Translations under genes and position numbers: made by a program | Notes under the pieces: model-generated | Database searches by the model: none | The model's input: only the letters and a program-made list of their open reading frames with translations | What the model was told of the DNA's origin: nothing | NCBI RefSeq assembly: GCF_030389495.1 | Contig: NZ_CP127832.1 | Coordinates: forward strand, 124,001-188,000 | Direction: 5' to 3' | DNA: 64,000 bases | Source: Ligilactobacillus cholophilus | GTDB taxonomy: Bacteria > Bacillota > Bacilli > Lactobacillales > Lactobacillaceae | In this document: positions 23,710-33,398 of the stretch, one piece after another | Layout of the letters: every line of letters starts with the position of its first letter | Position numbering within the stretch: the first letter of the stretch is position 1

Positions 23710-24402
23710 ATGGCTAAAAAGAAAAGCAAAAAATATTTAGAAGCTGCAAAGCAAGTTGATAAGAATAAGAGTTACACAGCTGAAGAAGCTCTTAAGTTAG
23801 TAAAAGACATTGACTTTGCAAATTTTGACGCAACAGTTGAAGCTGCATTTAACTTAAATGTAGATACAAAACAAGCAGACCAACAATTACGTGGCGCTAT
23901 GGTTTTACCTAATGGTACAGGTAAAGACCAACGTGTTATCGTATTTGCAAAGGGTCCTAAAGCTCAAGAAGCTAAAGATGCCGGTGCAGATGTTGTTGGT
24001 GATGATGACTTAGTACAACGCATTCAAGACGGTTGGTTAGACTTTGATGTTGCAATCGCAACACCAGATATGATGGCTCAAGTTGGTCGCTTAGGTCGTG
24101 TACTTGGACCTAAAGGTTTAATGCCAAACCCTAAGACTGGTACAGTAACAATGGATGTTAAGAAAGCTGTTACTGATGCTAAGTCAGGTCAAGTTACATA
24201 CCGTACTGATCGCGATGGTAACGTTCATGTACCAGTTGGTAAGGTATCATTTGATGTAGATGCATTAGTTGGTAACTTTGAAGCAATTTATGAAGTTATT
24301 GCTAAAGCACGTCCAGCTGCTGTTAAGGGTACTTACATCAAGCACTTATCAGTTGCATCAACATTTGGCCCAAGTGTAACAATCGATATTAATTCACTTT
24401 AA
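23710..24402 (+). CDS. rplA: 50S ribosomal protein L1 (230 aa)
   Basis: L1 forms the mobile stalk that guides deacylated tRNA from the E site and also represses its operon. Family motifs: [20 protein letters not shown]-like RNA-binding strand, [21 protein letters not shown] and a C-terminal [16 protein letters not shown] 23710 follows GCAAGGAGGAAAATCACTA. The frame is open to GTG 23662, which lies within the L1 operator and is not used. Confidence 0.98.
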   Translation: MAKKKSKKYLEAAKQVDKNKSYTAEEALKLVKDIDFANFDATVEAAFNLNVDTKQADQQLRGAMVLPNGTGKDQRVIVFAKGPKAQEAKDAGADVVGDDDLVQRIQDGWLDFDVAIATPDMMAQVGRLGRVLGPKGLMPNPKTGTVTMDVKKAVTDAKSGQVTYRTDRDGNVHVPVGKVSFDVDALVGNFEAIYEVIAKARPAAVKGTYIKHLSVASTFGPSVTIDINSL

Positions 24403-24404
24403 TA

Positions 24405-24434
24405 TTGACTCACTTGTGAGCAATATGTTAAACT
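24405..24434 (+). promoter_or_regulatory. Promoter of rplJ-rplL
   Basis: TTGACT (24405-24410) and TAAACT (24429-24434) are separated by 18 bp, with TG before the -10. It starts directly after the rplA stop. Confidence 0.65.
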
Positions 24435-24450
24435 ATTAAAGTTATAAATA

Positions 24451-24546
24451 GTTCTACCTAAGACTCAGGTGGCGTACGCCTTAATTAACCTGCCGAGGAG
24501 AATACGGTTCTTTCTCTATGTCTTAGTGTAGACATAGAGTTTTTTT
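24451..24546 (+). promoter_or_regulatory. L10 ribosomal leader with attenuator terminator
   Basis: The leader contains ACCTAAGACTCAGGTGGCGT and CCTGCCGAGG, the conserved kink-turn elements of the L10 leader to which the L10(L12)4 complex binds. It ends in CTCTATGTC (24514-24522) / GACATAGAG (24531-24539) plus a T-run (24540-24546), an intrinsic terminator before rplJ. This permits autoregulation by premature termination. Confidence 0.85.
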
Positions 24547-24576
24547 AACTCTAATTTTACATTAGGAGGTGAAATT

Positions 24577-25080
24577 ATGAGTAAGGAAATTATCGCTAAG
24601 AAAGCTGCAATTGTTGATGAAGTTGCTGAAAAATTAGACAGTTCAGTTGCTAACGTAGTAGTTGACTATCGTGGTCTAACTGTTGAAGAAGTAACAGATT
24701 TACGTAAACAATTGCGTGAAGCAGGCGTAGAAATGCGAGTTATCAAAAATACTTATTTAAAACGTGCAGCTGCTAAAGCTGGTATCGAAGGTATGGATGA
24801 TGTATTTGTAGGACCTACAGCTGTTGCATTTTCAGAAGAAGATGTTACAGCACCTGCTCGTATCTTAGTTAAATTTGCTGAAGATCATGAAGCTCTTGAA
24901 GTTAAGGGTGGTATGATTGAAGGTAAAGTAGCATCACTTGATGAAATTAATGCATTATCAAAACTTCCAGATCGCGACGGATTACTTTCAATGTTGCTAT
25001 CTGTATTACAAGCACCAGTTCGCAATGTTGCATACGCAGTTAAGGCTGTTGCTGAAAGTAAGGAAGAAGATGCTGAATAA
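24577..25080 (+). CDS. rplJ: 50S ribosomal protein L10 (167 aa)
   Basis: L10 anchors L7/L12 dimers to the ribosomal stalk. The N-terminal rRNA-binding domain has [38 protein letters not shown] and [10 protein letters not shown]. The C-terminal helix that carries L12 dimers is [30 protein letters not shown]. An excellent TTAGGAGGTGAAATT precedes the ATG. Confidence 0.98.
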   Translation: MSKEIIAKKAAIVDEVAEKLDSSVANVVVDYRGLTVEEVTDLRKQLREAGVEMRVIKNTYLKRAAAKAGIEGMDDVFVGPTAVAFSEEDVTAPARILVKFAEDHEALEVKGGMIEGKVASLDEINALSKLPDRDGLLSMLLSVLQAPVRNVAYAVKAVAESKEEDAE

Positions 25081-25130
25081 AAGCATCATTAACTATTAAA
25101 TAGAATTTAAATATTTCGGAGGAAAATAAA

Positions 25131-25499
25131 ATGGCATTAGATACAGAAAAGATTATTGCTGACTTAAAAGAAGCTAGCATTCTTGAATTAAACGATTTAG
25201 TAAAAGCTATCGAAGATGAATTTGGCGTTTCAGCTGCAGCTCCAGTTGCTGCAGCAGGTGCAGCAGGTGCAGATGGCGCTGCTGAAAAATCAGAATTTGA
25301 CGTTGAATTAACAGACGCAGGTTCAGCTAAGGTTAAAGTTATTAAAGCTGTTAAGGACATCACAGGTCTTGGCTTGAAAGATGCTAAGGGCTTAGTTGAC
25401 AACGCTCCTTCAGTAATTAAAGAAGGCGTTGCTAAGGACGAAGCTGAAGATATGAAGGCTAAACTTGAAGAAGTTGGCGCTAAGATCACTCTTAAATAA
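25131..25499 (+). CDS. rplL: 50S ribosomal protein L7/L12 (122 aa)
   Basis: Recruits elongation factors to the ribosome. It shows an N-terminal dimerisation helix, an Ala/Gly-rich hinge (about residues 35-50) and the C-terminal factor-binding domain with [27 protein letters not shown]. The site GGAGGAAAATAAA precedes the ATG. A frame on the opposite strand with high Ala/Ser content (25040-25489) is only its shadow. Confidence 0.98.
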   Translation: MALDTEKIIADLKEASILELNDLVKAIEDEFGVSAAAPVAAAGAAGADGAAEKSEFDVELTDAGSAKVKVIKAVKDITGLGLKDAKGLVDNAPSVIKEGVAKDEAEDMKAKLEEVGAKITLK

Positions 25500-25520
25500 T
25501 TAGTTGATTTAGCTATATCT

Positions 25521-25556
25521 AAAAAAAGACTATGACAATTGTCATAGTCTTTTTTT
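25521..25556 (+). terminator. Intrinsic terminator after rplL
   Basis: A perfect palindrome with arms AAAAAAAGACTATGACAA and TTGTCATAGTCTTTTTTT. The T-run on either strand makes it potentially bidirectional. Confidence 0.9.
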
Positions 25557-25663
25557 ATTACGCAATTATCAAATTTAAATTATTATACCTTTTATGATAT
25601 TGAATATTATATTATTATAAAATATGTATTTAAATAATTTAGAATTATATTAGGAGGATATTA

Positions 25664-28249
25664 ATGTATAAGGGGCTAACACGAATAAAAGAATTTTATA
25701 ATAAACATGCAGTTTTATTAAAAATGATTTTTATTTTTTCTGTACTACTTTTTGTATTTACAGAATTAGGGAAAATTTTTCATCAATTAAATTGGCACCA
25801 AGTTGGGGTGGCTCTCTCTGATCAATCTCCTATAGTAATTTTAGTGATGCTAATATGTGGTATTATTGCTGTTTGTCCAATGTTGATTTATGATTTTGTA
25901 ATTGTAAAATTTTTACCTGGAAATTTTTCTAAAAAATATATTGCTAGAAGTGGATGGGTGACAAATACATTTACAAATATTGCGGGATTTGGAGGATTAT
26001 TAGGTGCTACTCTTCGTGCTAGTTTTTATAAGAAGGGTGCAAATAGAAAACAAATTTTATATGCAATTTCTAAAATTGCTTTATTTCTATTAGCAGGATT
26101 GTCAATTCTTTGTTGGGTTTCACTAATAATGATGTTTATTTTACCATCAGAAAATGGTTTTCATAAATATTCGATTTGGTTGCTCGGTGGGGGAGCATAT
26201 TTTCCAATTTTGTTTTTAGTAACAAAATTTAAAAATAACAGCTTTTTTAAAGACTTAACATGGAAGCGAGAGTTTGCATTAATTCTAGGCTCAACAATTG
26301 AATGGGCTTGTGCAGCATTATTTTTTATGATTATTGGTTGGTTAATGCAAGTTCATATCCATCTAATTGATGTAATTCCCTTATATATTATTGCCGAAAT
26401 TTTAGGAATAATATCAATGGTTCCAGGTGGATTAGGATCATTTGATGTTTTTATGATTTTGGAATTAACAAAACTGGGAGTTTCAAGTGAAATTGCGGTT
26501 GTTTGGATTTTATTTTTCCGCTTATTCTATTACGTTGTTCCATTTTTAATTGGAAGTGTGTTTTTTGTTCATGATATGGGACATCAAATTAATGAAAGTT
26601 TAGATGGTATTCCACAAACAATTGTACAAAAAGTAGCCCATGGTTTAGTAACGCTTTTTATGTATTTTTCAGGAATTTTTATGTTATTAGAATCTGCAAT
26701 TCCTAATTTTACATTTTCTAATTCTATACTTGCACGGCTTGTTTCATATACATTTTTCTTCCTAAATCAAATGACAAATATAATTTTTGCCTTTTTATTA
26801 TTAGGAATGGCACGTGCAATTCAATTAAAGCAAAAAAAAGCTTTTATTCCAACAATTATAATTTTAGGAGTTGGAGTAATTAACACTCTTTGGAAAGAAT
26901 ATACGCCTACTTTAGCAGTCTTTCTTGTATTTGTAATGATTTGTATTGTATTTTCGCGAAAAGAACTGTATCGCGAAAAAATGCAATTTTCGTTTGAAAG
27001 TATTTTATTAAATATGTTGATGTTTGGTGGAGCATTTTTGTTATATATGCTTGTAGGATTATTAAATCGTCCAACAAATCATCATCATATACCTAGTGGA
27101 CTTCTATTTCCTGATCAACAAGTTTGGTTATATGGGTTGATTGGAATGATTATCGCAGGAATTATTCTAGTAGTAATGATGCATTATTTTACAAAGGGAA
27201 AAGATCCATTTATAAATCAAAAATTTCCGGAAAAACGTGTTACTCAAATAATTGAAAGTTATGGAGGCAACGAGGTAAGTCATCTAGCATATTTAAAAGA
27301 TAAAATGATTTATATTTATCGGAAAGATAATGAAGATCAATTATTCTTAATGTATCAAATTAAGGCGGATAAAATTATTATTATGGGGGAACCAGTTGGA
27401 AATCAAGATTATATTCAAGAAGCTGTTCATGAATTAGTAATTTTATCAGATCGATATGGCTATCAACTAGTTTTCTATGAAATAAATTCTGAACTTACTA
27501 TGCTATTACACGAATATGGATTTGATTTTATAAAAACAGGTGAAGAAGGATTTGTTAAGTTAGATGAATTTACTATTAAAGGTAAAAAACATCGTGCACA
27601 AAGGGCTCTCATGAATAAGTTTGATCGTGAAGGTTTTATATTCTCAATAGTTGAACCACCTTTTTCAAATGAATTTATTGCAGAAATGAAAGAAGTTTCT
27701 GATAGTTGGTTAAATGGAAGGATGGAAAAGGGATTCTCATTAGGATTTTTCGATAAAAATTATATTCAAAGAACTCCTGTTGCGATTGTTCGAGATAAAA
27801 ATGGAAAATTAGTTTCATTTGCAACATTAATGCCAATGGAAAAAAACACCTTATCAATTGACCTAATGCGTCATAGAAAAGATGCACCGTCAGGCATAAT
27901 GGATAAAATTTTTATTGAATTGTTCAGCTATGGTCAAAGCAAAGGATATAAGTATTTTGATTTAGGAATGGCACCATTATCTAATGTTGGAAGTTCTAAA
28001 TATAGTTTTATAGAAGAACGTGTTGCTCATTATATATATGAATATGGATATCGTTTATATGGGTTTCAAGGATTAAGAGCTTTTAAGAATAAATATGCTA
28101 ATATATGGAATTCTAAATATACAACTTACCGAAAACGAAGTTCGATTGCAATAACAATGTTCCAATTAGTAATGGTAGTTAATCAAAAACATGGGCAAAA
28201 AGAATTTTCTAGAATGATAATTACGCCTAAATTTTTACAAAATAAATAA
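25664..28249 (+). CDS. mprF: Phosphatidylglycerol lysyltransferase MprF (861 aa)
   Basis: Adds lysine from Lys-tRNA to phosphatidylglycerol and flips the product, lowering the negative surface charge and giving resistance to cationic antimicrobial peptides. Residues about 15-525 hold some fourteen hydrophobic helices (flippase domain, with the conserved GGLGSFDVFMILEL). Residues about 530-855 form the cytosolic GNAT-like transferase with FYEINSELTMLLHEYGFDFIKTGEEGFV, RAQRALMNKF and YFDLGMAPLSNVG. TTAGGAGGATATTA precedes the ATG. It stands alone between two terminators. Confidence 0.95.
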   Translation: MYKGLTRIKEFYNKHAVLLKMIFIFSVLLFVFTELGKIFHQLNWHQVGVALSDQSPIVILVMLICGIIAVCPMLIYDFVIVKFLPGNFSKKYIARSGWVTNTFTNIAGFGGLLGATLRASFYKKGANRKQILYAISKIALFLLAGLSILCWVSLIMMFILPSENGFHKYSIWLLGGGAYFPILFLVTKFKNNSFFKDLTWKREFALILGSTIEWACAALFFMIIGWLMQVHIHLIDVIPLYIIAEILGIISMVPGGLGSFDVFMILELTKLGVSSEIAVVWILFFRLFYYVVPFLIGSVFFVHDMGHQINESLDGIPQTIVQKVAHGLVTLFMYFSGIFMLLESAIPNFTFSNSILARLVSYTFFFLNQMTNIIFAFLLLGMARAIQLKQKKAFIPTIIILGVGVINTLWKEYTPTLAVFLVFVMICIVFSRKELYREKMQFSFESILLNMLMFGGAFLLYMLVGLLNRPTNHHHIPSGLLFPDQQVWLYGLIGMIIAGIILVVMMHYFTKGKDPFINQKFPEKRVTQIIESYGGNEVSHLAYLKDKMIYIYRKDNEDQLFLMYQIKADKIIIMGEPVGNQDYIQEAVHELVILSDRYGYQLVFYEINSELTMLLHEYGFDFIKTGEEGFVKLDEFTIKGKKHRAQRALMNKFDREGFIFSIVEPPFSNEFIAEMKEVSDSWLNGRMEKGFSLGFFDKNYIQRTPVAIVRDKNGKLVSFATLMPMEKNTLSIDLMRHRKDAPSGIMDKIFIELFSYGQSKGYKYFDLGMAPLSNVGSSKYSFIEERVAHYIYEYGYRLYGFQGLRAFKNKYANIWNSKYTTYRKRSSIAITMFQLVMVVNQKHGQKEFSRMIITPKFLQNK

Positions 28250-28282
28250 AAAAGAGATCTCATAAAAGAGATCTCTTTTTTA
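28248..28282. terminator. Bidirectional terminator between mprF and the nrd operon
   Basis: AAAAAGAGATCTC and a later GAGATCTCTTTTTT pair around ATAAAA. The gene on the minus strand ends within it, so the hairpin can serve both converging transcripts. Confidence 0.85.
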
Positions 28283-28666
28283 ATGAACTGGAATAACTAA
28301 AAGTTGAGCAATTACGTGTTCATTTATTTTTAACCATGACGAAGTAATTGTGCCATTTTCATCAGTTGTATTTGGTTGATCATTGATCGACAATGGATCA
28401 AATTTTTGAAAATGATGAGCAATTTCAGGATAATTATCATATACTAAATCTCGAATATTAGTGTCATGAGACTGCAAACGAATTGCAGTATACCAGATAT
28501 TATTGTGTAGAATTTGTTTTGCGTAGTTTTGAATAAAACAAATATTTTGATTTTCTTCAGAAAAATCAAGATATAAATTATCTACGTCTATTAATCCTGA
28601 AATTGGATTATTTTTTTTAAATTGAATAATATTACGGAATTTATTTTTTTCTTCTACAGGTTCCAT
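28280..28666 (-). CDS. Hypothetical protein at the end of the nrd operon (128 aa)
   Basis: I do not recognise this family. The protein is soluble, acidic, with predicted alternating strands and helices and no signal peptide. Noticeable segments are ISGLIDVDNLYLDFSEENQNICFIQNYAKQIL in the middle and a C-terminal SSWLKINEHVIAQLLVIPVH. It starts 14 bp after the nrdF stop with its own GGGGAG site and ends in the operon terminator, so it is cotranscribed with ribonucleotide reductase. It could assist radical cofactor assembly or be an unrelated passenger; nothing in the sequence decides this. Confidence 0.7.
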   Translation of the reverse strand: MEPVEEKNKFRNIIQFKKNNPISGLIDVDNLYLDFSEENQNICFIQNYAKQILHNNIWYTAIRLQSHDTNIRDLVYDNYPEIAHHFQKFDPLSINDQPNTTDENGTITSSWLKINEHVIAQLLVIPVH

Positions 28667-28680
28667 CGATAAAACTCCCC

Positions 28681-29664
28681 TTATTTGTTCTCTGGATCTT
28701 CATTAGCCCATTTAGTATAATCTTCATCACTCATTGCCTCAACTTCTCCTAAACGATAACCATTACCTACTTGTGAGAAGAAATCATGATTAGATGTTGT
28801 AGTAGAAATACCATTGATTACAGTTGGTTCTACATCTTCAGCTGTATCTGGGAACATTGGGTCTTGACCAAGATTCATCAAGGCTTTATTAGCATTATAA
28901 CGAACAAAGGTAAGTACCTTATCAGTCCAACCAACTGGATTATAAAGTAGGTGAGTATACTTTTCTTCGTTTTCATAGAGTTTTAATAGGAAGTCATAAA
29001 GCCAATCTTTTATTCTTTGTTGTTCATTATCTGTACGTTCTTTTAATCCTAATTGGAATTTGTATCCAATATATGTTCCATGAACAGATTCATCACGCAA
29101 AATTAATTTAATAATTTCGGCTGTATTAGGCAATTGATTGTGACCTAAGTAGTAAAGTGGTGTATAAAAGCCGGAATAGAATAAACAAGTTTCTAAAAAT
29201 ACATTTGCAACTTTTTGTTTTAAAGGATCTTCAGCTGTATCTTTATAAATATCACTAATCCATTTAGCTTTATTTTGCAAAAATTCTTCAGAATCGCTCC
29301 ATTCAAAAATTTCATCGATTTCATCAGGCGTATTTAAAGTTGAAAAAATTGTTGAGTAACTTTTAGCATGAACAGATTCCATAAATTGGATATTATTTAA
29401 AACAGCAATTTCATGTTGTGTACGTGTATGGCGTCTTAATGAAGCCATACCATCTTGTGATTGAACAGTATCTAATAATGTTAAACCACCAAATACATGG
29501 CCAACCAAATATTTATGGTCATCATCTAATTGATGCCAGTCTTTTAAGTCATTTGAAACAGGAATTCTTGTATCTAACCAAAATTGTTCAGTTAGTTTTT
29601 CCCAAGTTGCTTTATCAATTTGATCATTAATTCGATTCCAGTTAATTGCTTTATAATTACTCAT
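28681..29664 (-). CDS. nrdF: Class Ib ribonucleotide reductase beta subunit NrdF (327 aa)
   Basis: Carries the dinuclear metal site and tyrosyl radical for aerobic deoxyribonucleotide synthesis. Visible metal-ligand segments are ESVHAKSYSTIF, CLFYSGFYTPLYYLG and the RDESVHGTYIGYKFQ block with glutamate and histidine ligands. The N-terminus KAINWNRINDQIDKATWEKLTEQFWLDTRIPVSND is typical. It is fourth in the nrdH-E-I-F operon, 20 bp after nrdI. Confidence 0.97.
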   Translation of the reverse strand: MSNYKAINWNRINDQIDKATWEKLTEQFWLDTRIPVSNDLKDWHQLDDDHKYLVGHVFGGLTLLDTVQSQDGMASLRRHTRTQHEIAVLNNIQFMESVHAKSYSTIFSTLNTPDEIDEIFEWSDSEEFLQNKAKWISDIYKDTAEDPLKQKVANVFLETCLFYSGFYTPLYYLGHNQLPNTAEIIKLILRDESVHGTYIGYKFQLGLKERTDNEQQRIKDWLYDFLLKLYENEEKYTHLLYNPVGWTDKVLTFVRYNANKALMNLGQDPMFPDTAEDVEPTVINGISTTTSNHDFFSQVGNGYRLGEVEAMSDEDYTKWANEDPENK

Positions 29665-29683
29665 AAAATAAATTCTCCTTACT

Positions 29684-30133
29684 TTATTTTATACATTCTG
29701 TTAAAGTTTGATAAATACGTTCAACATCATTTTTAGTTCCGCGCAATTCATAATTATCTAAAAAGGGAACATTAAATTCTTGTGCATATCGACGAGCGGT
29801 TAGACAATATTGTTGATTAAAGTTCCGATTGCCAGAACCAATAATCCCTAAACATAAATTGGCGTTATTATCATAACTAATATATTCGCCTAATGCATTT
29901 GTCATTAATTCTTTGACGCCATTATCAATTCCATTCCCTCCATCCAAGTATGTTGGAACAAACACAAAATATTGTTGTGTTTCATTTTCAAAAGGAGTAG
30001 TATCATCAATTTCTTTTGCGTTAATCAATGGATTAGCAGGATCTTTTTTATTAAGATCAACAGCGTAATCTTCTAATTTTTCAATAAAAGCTTTAGTATT
30101 TCCCTCAATGGATATGTATAAAATATTAATCAT
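29684..30133 (-). CDS. nrdI: Flavodoxin-like NrdI (149 aa)
   Basis: NrdI is an FMN protein that delivers the oxidant to assemble the dimanganese-tyrosyl radical of NrdF. The start INILYISIEGNTKAFIEKL is the FMN phosphate loop; further motifs are YFVFVPTYLDGG and LGIIGSGNRNFNQQYC. The start at 30133 is chosen because GGGAG lies just upstream; the frame continues open into the end of nrdE. Its presence confirms that the reductase is class Ib. Confidence 0.95.
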   Translation of the reverse strand: MINILYISIEGNTKAFIEKLEDYAVDLNKKDPANPLINAKEIDDTTPFENETQQYFVFVPTYLDGGNGIDNGVKELMTNALGEYISYDNNANLCLGIIGSGNRNFNQQYCLTARRYAQEFNVPFLDNYELRGTKNDVERIYQTLTECIK

Positions 30134-30150
30134 TTTTTTCTCCCTTAAAT

Positions 30151-32325
30151 TTAAATTGAACAACTTTCACATTCATTTACGCTAAAAGCTTCTGAACCAT
30201 CATCAGTATATGTCCGAACATAATATAAACTCTTGATTCCTTTATGCCATGCATAATTACGAATGATTGATAAATCACGTGTGGTCATTTTATCAGTATG
30301 ATTTTGTTTCCATGGATAAAGACCTTGATCAATTGTTGACTTAAAGTAAAGTGTAATTGAAATTGATTGATCAACATGTTCTTGTGCTGCAGCATAAACA
30401 TCAATCATTTTACGCATGTCCAAATCATATGCAGATTGATAGTATGGAAGGGTATCACTTGATAAATATGCAGCAGGATAATAAATTTTCCCAATTTTAC
30501 CTTCTTGACGTTCTTCGATTCTTTGGATAATTGGTTGTAATGATGCAGTCGTATTACCAACGTATGAAATAGATCCAGTTGGAGCAATAGCCATTCGATA
30601 TGCATTATATAGACCATCTTTCATTACATTTTGTTTTAATTCTTTCCAATCTTTAATTGTTGGAATATGAATTCCTTCAAATAATTCTTTAACTTTAGGA
30701 TTTTCAGGTTTAAATTCATTATTGATGTATTTATCAAAGTATGAACCATCAGCATATGCACTTTTTTCAAATTCATAGAATGTTTCTTGACGTTCTTTTG
30801 CAATTTTGTTGGAGGCAACTAATGTCCAATAATTTAATAACATAAAGTAAATATTAGTAAATTCGATTGATTCTTTTGAACCGTATTGTATATGATTCTT
30901 TGCAAGATATGCATGTAAGCCCATTGCACCTAAACCAACTGAATGTGATAATCTGTTTCCTTCATAAATTGATGGAACAACTTTGGCGTTTCCTTGGTCT
31001 GATACAAAAGTTAAAGCACGCATCATTGTCTCAATTGATTTACCAAAATCTGGTGATTTCATTAAATTAACAATATTTGTAGATCCTAAATTACAACTAA
31101 CATCACTACCTAAGACTTCGTATTCTTGCATATCATTGATTTTAGATGGACGTTGAATTTGTGCTATTTCAGAACACAAATTACTCATAATGATTTTACC
31201 AGCCACGGGGTTAGTTTTATTCATTGTATCGATGTTAACAATATATGGATAACCAGATTCTTGTTGAAGTTTACTAATTTCTTCTTCAAGATCTCTTGCA
31301 TGAATTTTAGTTTTATGAATATTTTTATTATTAACTAAATTGTCATATTCTTTGGTAATATCAACATAAGAAAATGGTTTACCATATTCTTTTTCAACAT
31401 CATATGGTTCAAATAAATACATATCTTGGTTTTTTTCTACAAGTTCATAAAACTTATCAGGAACAATTAATCCAAGAGATAATGTTTTTAAACGAATTTT
31501 TTCATCGGCATTTTCTTTTTTAGTAGCTAAGAAATCAATGATATCTGGATGGAAGACACTTAAATAGACAACTCCTGCACCTTGTCTTTGGCCTAATTGG
31601 TTTGAGTATGAGAAACTGTCTTCTAACAATTTCATTACTGGTACAACACCACTAGCAGCATTTTCAATTCCTTTGATTGGTGCACCAGCACTACGTAAAT
31701 TATTAAGTGTAATTCCAACCCCACCACCAATTTTAGAAAGTTGGAGTGCAGAATTTATGCATCGACCAATTGAATTCATATCATCAGTTGGTTGAAGTAA
31801 AAAGCAAGAAACAAACTCTCCACGACGTTTACGACCAACATTTAAAAAGGTTGGGGTAGCTGGTTGATATCTTTGATGAATAAGTTCATCAGCTAAATTC
31901 ATCGCTAATTCTTCATCTCCATCAGCCATATATAATGCATTAATTGCAATTTTATCTTCATAGTTTTCAAGATAAAATTGACCGTCATTTGTTTTTAACG
32001 CATATTGATTATAAAACTTATATGCTGCCATAAAAGATTGAAATTCAAAATGTTGTTCATTTAAATAATGATATAATTTTTTTATGAATTCAAAACTATA
32101 TTTTTTAATAAAATCTTCTTCTAAGTAATTGTTTTCTAATAAATATGAGAAACGTTCTTCTAAAGAAGAAAAATGTTTTGTATTTGGAATTACATTTTCA
32201 TTTAGAAAAGCTTCTAATGCTTCTTTATCTTTATTTAATGGAATTTTATTATCTACTGGTATGTTGATTTGATTGTTAAGATCAAAATAACTTACATTGC
32301 TAATATCGATATCTTTGATACCCAT
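30151..32325 (-). CDS. nrdE: Class Ib ribonucleotide reductase alpha subunit NrdE (724 aa)
   Basis: Catalytic subunit that reduces ribonucleoside diphosphates. Recognised by PATPTFLNVGRKRRGEFVSCFLLQ (first active-site cysteine), NLCSEIAQ (second cysteine), NLGSTNIVNL and MAIAPTGSISYVGNTTASLQP. The C-terminal ECESC pair is re-reduced by NrdH. The N-terminus lacks the ATP-cone of class Ia, as expected. Coding begins 25 bp after nrdH. Confidence 0.98.
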   Translation of the reverse strand: MGIKDIDISNVSYFDLNNQINIPVDNKIPLNKDKEALEAFLNENVIPNTKHFSSLEERFSYLLENNYLEEDFIKKYSFEFIKKLYHYLNEQHFEFQSFMAAYKFYNQYALKTNDGQFYLENYEDKIAINALYMADGDEELAMNLADELIHQRYQPATPTFLNVGRKRRGEFVSCFLLQPTDDMNSIGRCINSALQLSKIGGGVGITLNNLRSAGAPIKGIENAASGVVPVMKLLEDSFSYSNQLGQRQGAGVVYLSVFHPDIIDFLATKKENADEKIRLKTLSLGLIVPDKFYELVEKNQDMYLFEPYDVEKEYGKPFSYVDITKEYDNLVNNKNIHKTKIHARDLEEEISKLQQESGYPYIVNIDTMNKTNPVAGKIIMSNLCSEIAQIQRPSKINDMQEYEVLGSDVSCNLGSTNIVNLMKSPDFGKSIETMMRALTFVSDQGNAKVVPSIYEGNRLSHSVGLGAMGLHAYLAKNHIQYGSKESIEFTNIYFMLLNYWTLVASNKIAKERQETFYEFEKSAYADGSYFDKYINNEFKPENPKVKELFEGIHIPTIKDWKELKQNVMKDGLYNAYRMAIAPTGSISYVGNTTASLQPIIQRIEERQEGKIGKIYYPAAYLSSDTLPYYQSAYDLDMRKMIDVYAAAQEHVDQSISITLYFKSTIDQGLYPWKQNHTDKMTTRDLSIIRNYAWHKGIKSLYYVRTYTDDGSEAFSVNECESCSI

Positions 32326-32350
32326 AGTGAACCCCCATGTTTATTTGAAA

Positions 32351-32584
32351 TTAAAGTGTTGCAATAAGTTCTTTTAATTGGTCTGGACGAAATCCATTAA
32401 TAATAGGTTCAGAATTATTTTCTAAAACGGGCACACTTTGAAATCCCTTATTTTTTAAATATTCAATATATTCTGGTTCATCAGTTATATTACGTTCTTC
32501 AAATTCAATGTTGTTTTGTTCTAAAAAGCGTTTTGTCATTTTACATTGAATGCAGTTATTTTTTGTATATAAGACTAAATTCAT
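32351..32584 (-). CDS. nrdH: Glutaredoxin-like NrdH-redoxin (77 aa)
   Basis: Hydrogen donor for NrdEF. The redox pair is CIQC in YTKNNCIQCKMTKRFL, and the C-terminal GFQSVPVLENNSEPIINGFRPDQL contains the cis-proline and the NrdH-type binding loop. ATG is placed at 32584; a TTG at 32602 in the same frame would add six residues and has no better site. It is first gene of the operon, downstream of two NrdR boxes. Confidence 0.95.
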   Translation of the reverse strand: MNLVLYTKNNCIQCKMTKRFLEQNNIEFEERNITDEPEYIEYLKNKGFQSVPVLENNSEPIINGFRPDQLKELIATL

Positions 32585-32649
32585 ATTAATACTTCTTTCC
32601 AATTAATTTATTGTACATCATCAAAGTATACACATTTTTGGCGTCCGAT

Positions 32650-32693
32650 ACAATATATAGTAATAAATTTTTTTGTCAAGTGTATATATTGTA
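32650..32693 (-). promoter_or_regulatory. Pair of NrdR boxes overlapping the nrdH promoter
   Basis: ACAATATATAGTA (32650-32662) and TGTATATATTGTA (32681-32693) match the NrdR-box pattern and are centred 31 bp apart, three helical turns, as usual for this repressor. On the minus strand the first box overlaps the -10 (TATATT, 32652-32657). The -35 TTGACA (32674-32679) lies between the boxes with a 16-bp spacer. ATP/dATP-sensing NrdR would repress the operon. Confidence 0.75.
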
Positions 32694-32722
32694 TTTTTAC
32701 ATAAAAAAAGATTAAAAGAAGT

Positions 32723-32751
32723 TTGATTTTGTTTAAAAAAATTCGTATTAT
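32723..32751 (+). promoter_or_regulatory. Promoter of the methyltransferase-tadA pair
   Basis: TTGATT (32723-32728) and TATTAT (32746-32751) are 17 bp apart, 26 bp before the GTG start. It diverges from the nrd promoter. Confidence 0.65.
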
Positions 32752-32777
32752 GAATGTGATAGAAAGTAGGAGAAATT

Positions 32778-33398
32778 GTGGCAAATTATTATTATTCAAA
32801 GAACCCAGACGTTAAACATCAAGAACGAGATTGGAATTTTGAGTTATTAGGAAATCAACTGAAATTTATTACTGATAATGGTGTCTTTTCTAAAAATACA
32901 GTTGATTTTGGTACAAGAGTGTTATTAAATGCACTAGAAAAAAATAATGAACTAATTAATAAAAGCAAAATTTTAGATGTAGGTTGTGGATATGGTCCAA
33001 TTGGTCTAGCAATTGCAAAAAAATATCCACAAGCACATGTGGATATGGTAGATGTAAATGAGCTTGCATTGGAACTTGCTAAAAAAAATGCAAATATAAA
33101 TGAAATTAATAATGTTTCAATATACAGTTCTGATGTTTTTGATAATATTACTTCAAATGACTATCAAATGATTATTTCTAATCCACCAATTCGTGCAGGG
33201 AAAAAGGTAGTACATGCAATTTTAAATGATGCGTTTGATCATCTTGCAGAAGATGGGTTATTAACAATTGTTATTCAAAAGAAACAAGGAGCAGCATCTG
33301 CTAAAAAGAAGATGGAAACTGTTTATGGAAATTGTCAGTTAATTGCTAGAGATAAGGGATATCAAATTTTACAGAGTAAAAAGAAAAATGAAATATAA
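32778..33398 (+). CDS. Class I SAM methyltransferase, RsmC/YbxB-like (206 aa)
   Basis: Contains the SAM-binding loop ILDVGCGYGPIGLAIAKKYP near residue 62 and the catalytic SNPPIRAGKKVVH near 135, which is the NPPxR form of the small-domain methyltransferases related to RsmC (16S rRNA guanine N2). Relatives with only this C-terminal domain are called YbxB in Bacillus. The exact target is unproven. GTG start after AGGAGAAATT. The stop overlaps the next gene by 11 bases. Confidence 0.88.
   Translation: MANYYYSKNPDVKHQERDWNFELLGNQLKFITDNGVFSKNTVDFGTRVLLNALEKNNELINKSKILDVGCGYGPIGLAIAKKYPQAHVDMVDVNELALELAKKNANINEINNVSIYSSDVFDNITSNDYQMIISNPPIRAGKKVVHAILNDAFDHLAEDGLLTIVIQKKQGAASAKKKMETVYGNCQLIARDKGYQILQSKKKNEI

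Noticed and set aside
25040-25489. Minus-strand frame of 149 codons rich in Ala and Ser over rplL
   Set aside because: It is the complement of the Ala/Glu-rich rplL codons and has no start context.
32608-32799. Minus-strand frame of 63 codons upstream of nrdH
   Set aside because: It covers the NrdR boxes and both divergent promoters, and its sequence is low-complexity with no ribosome binding site.
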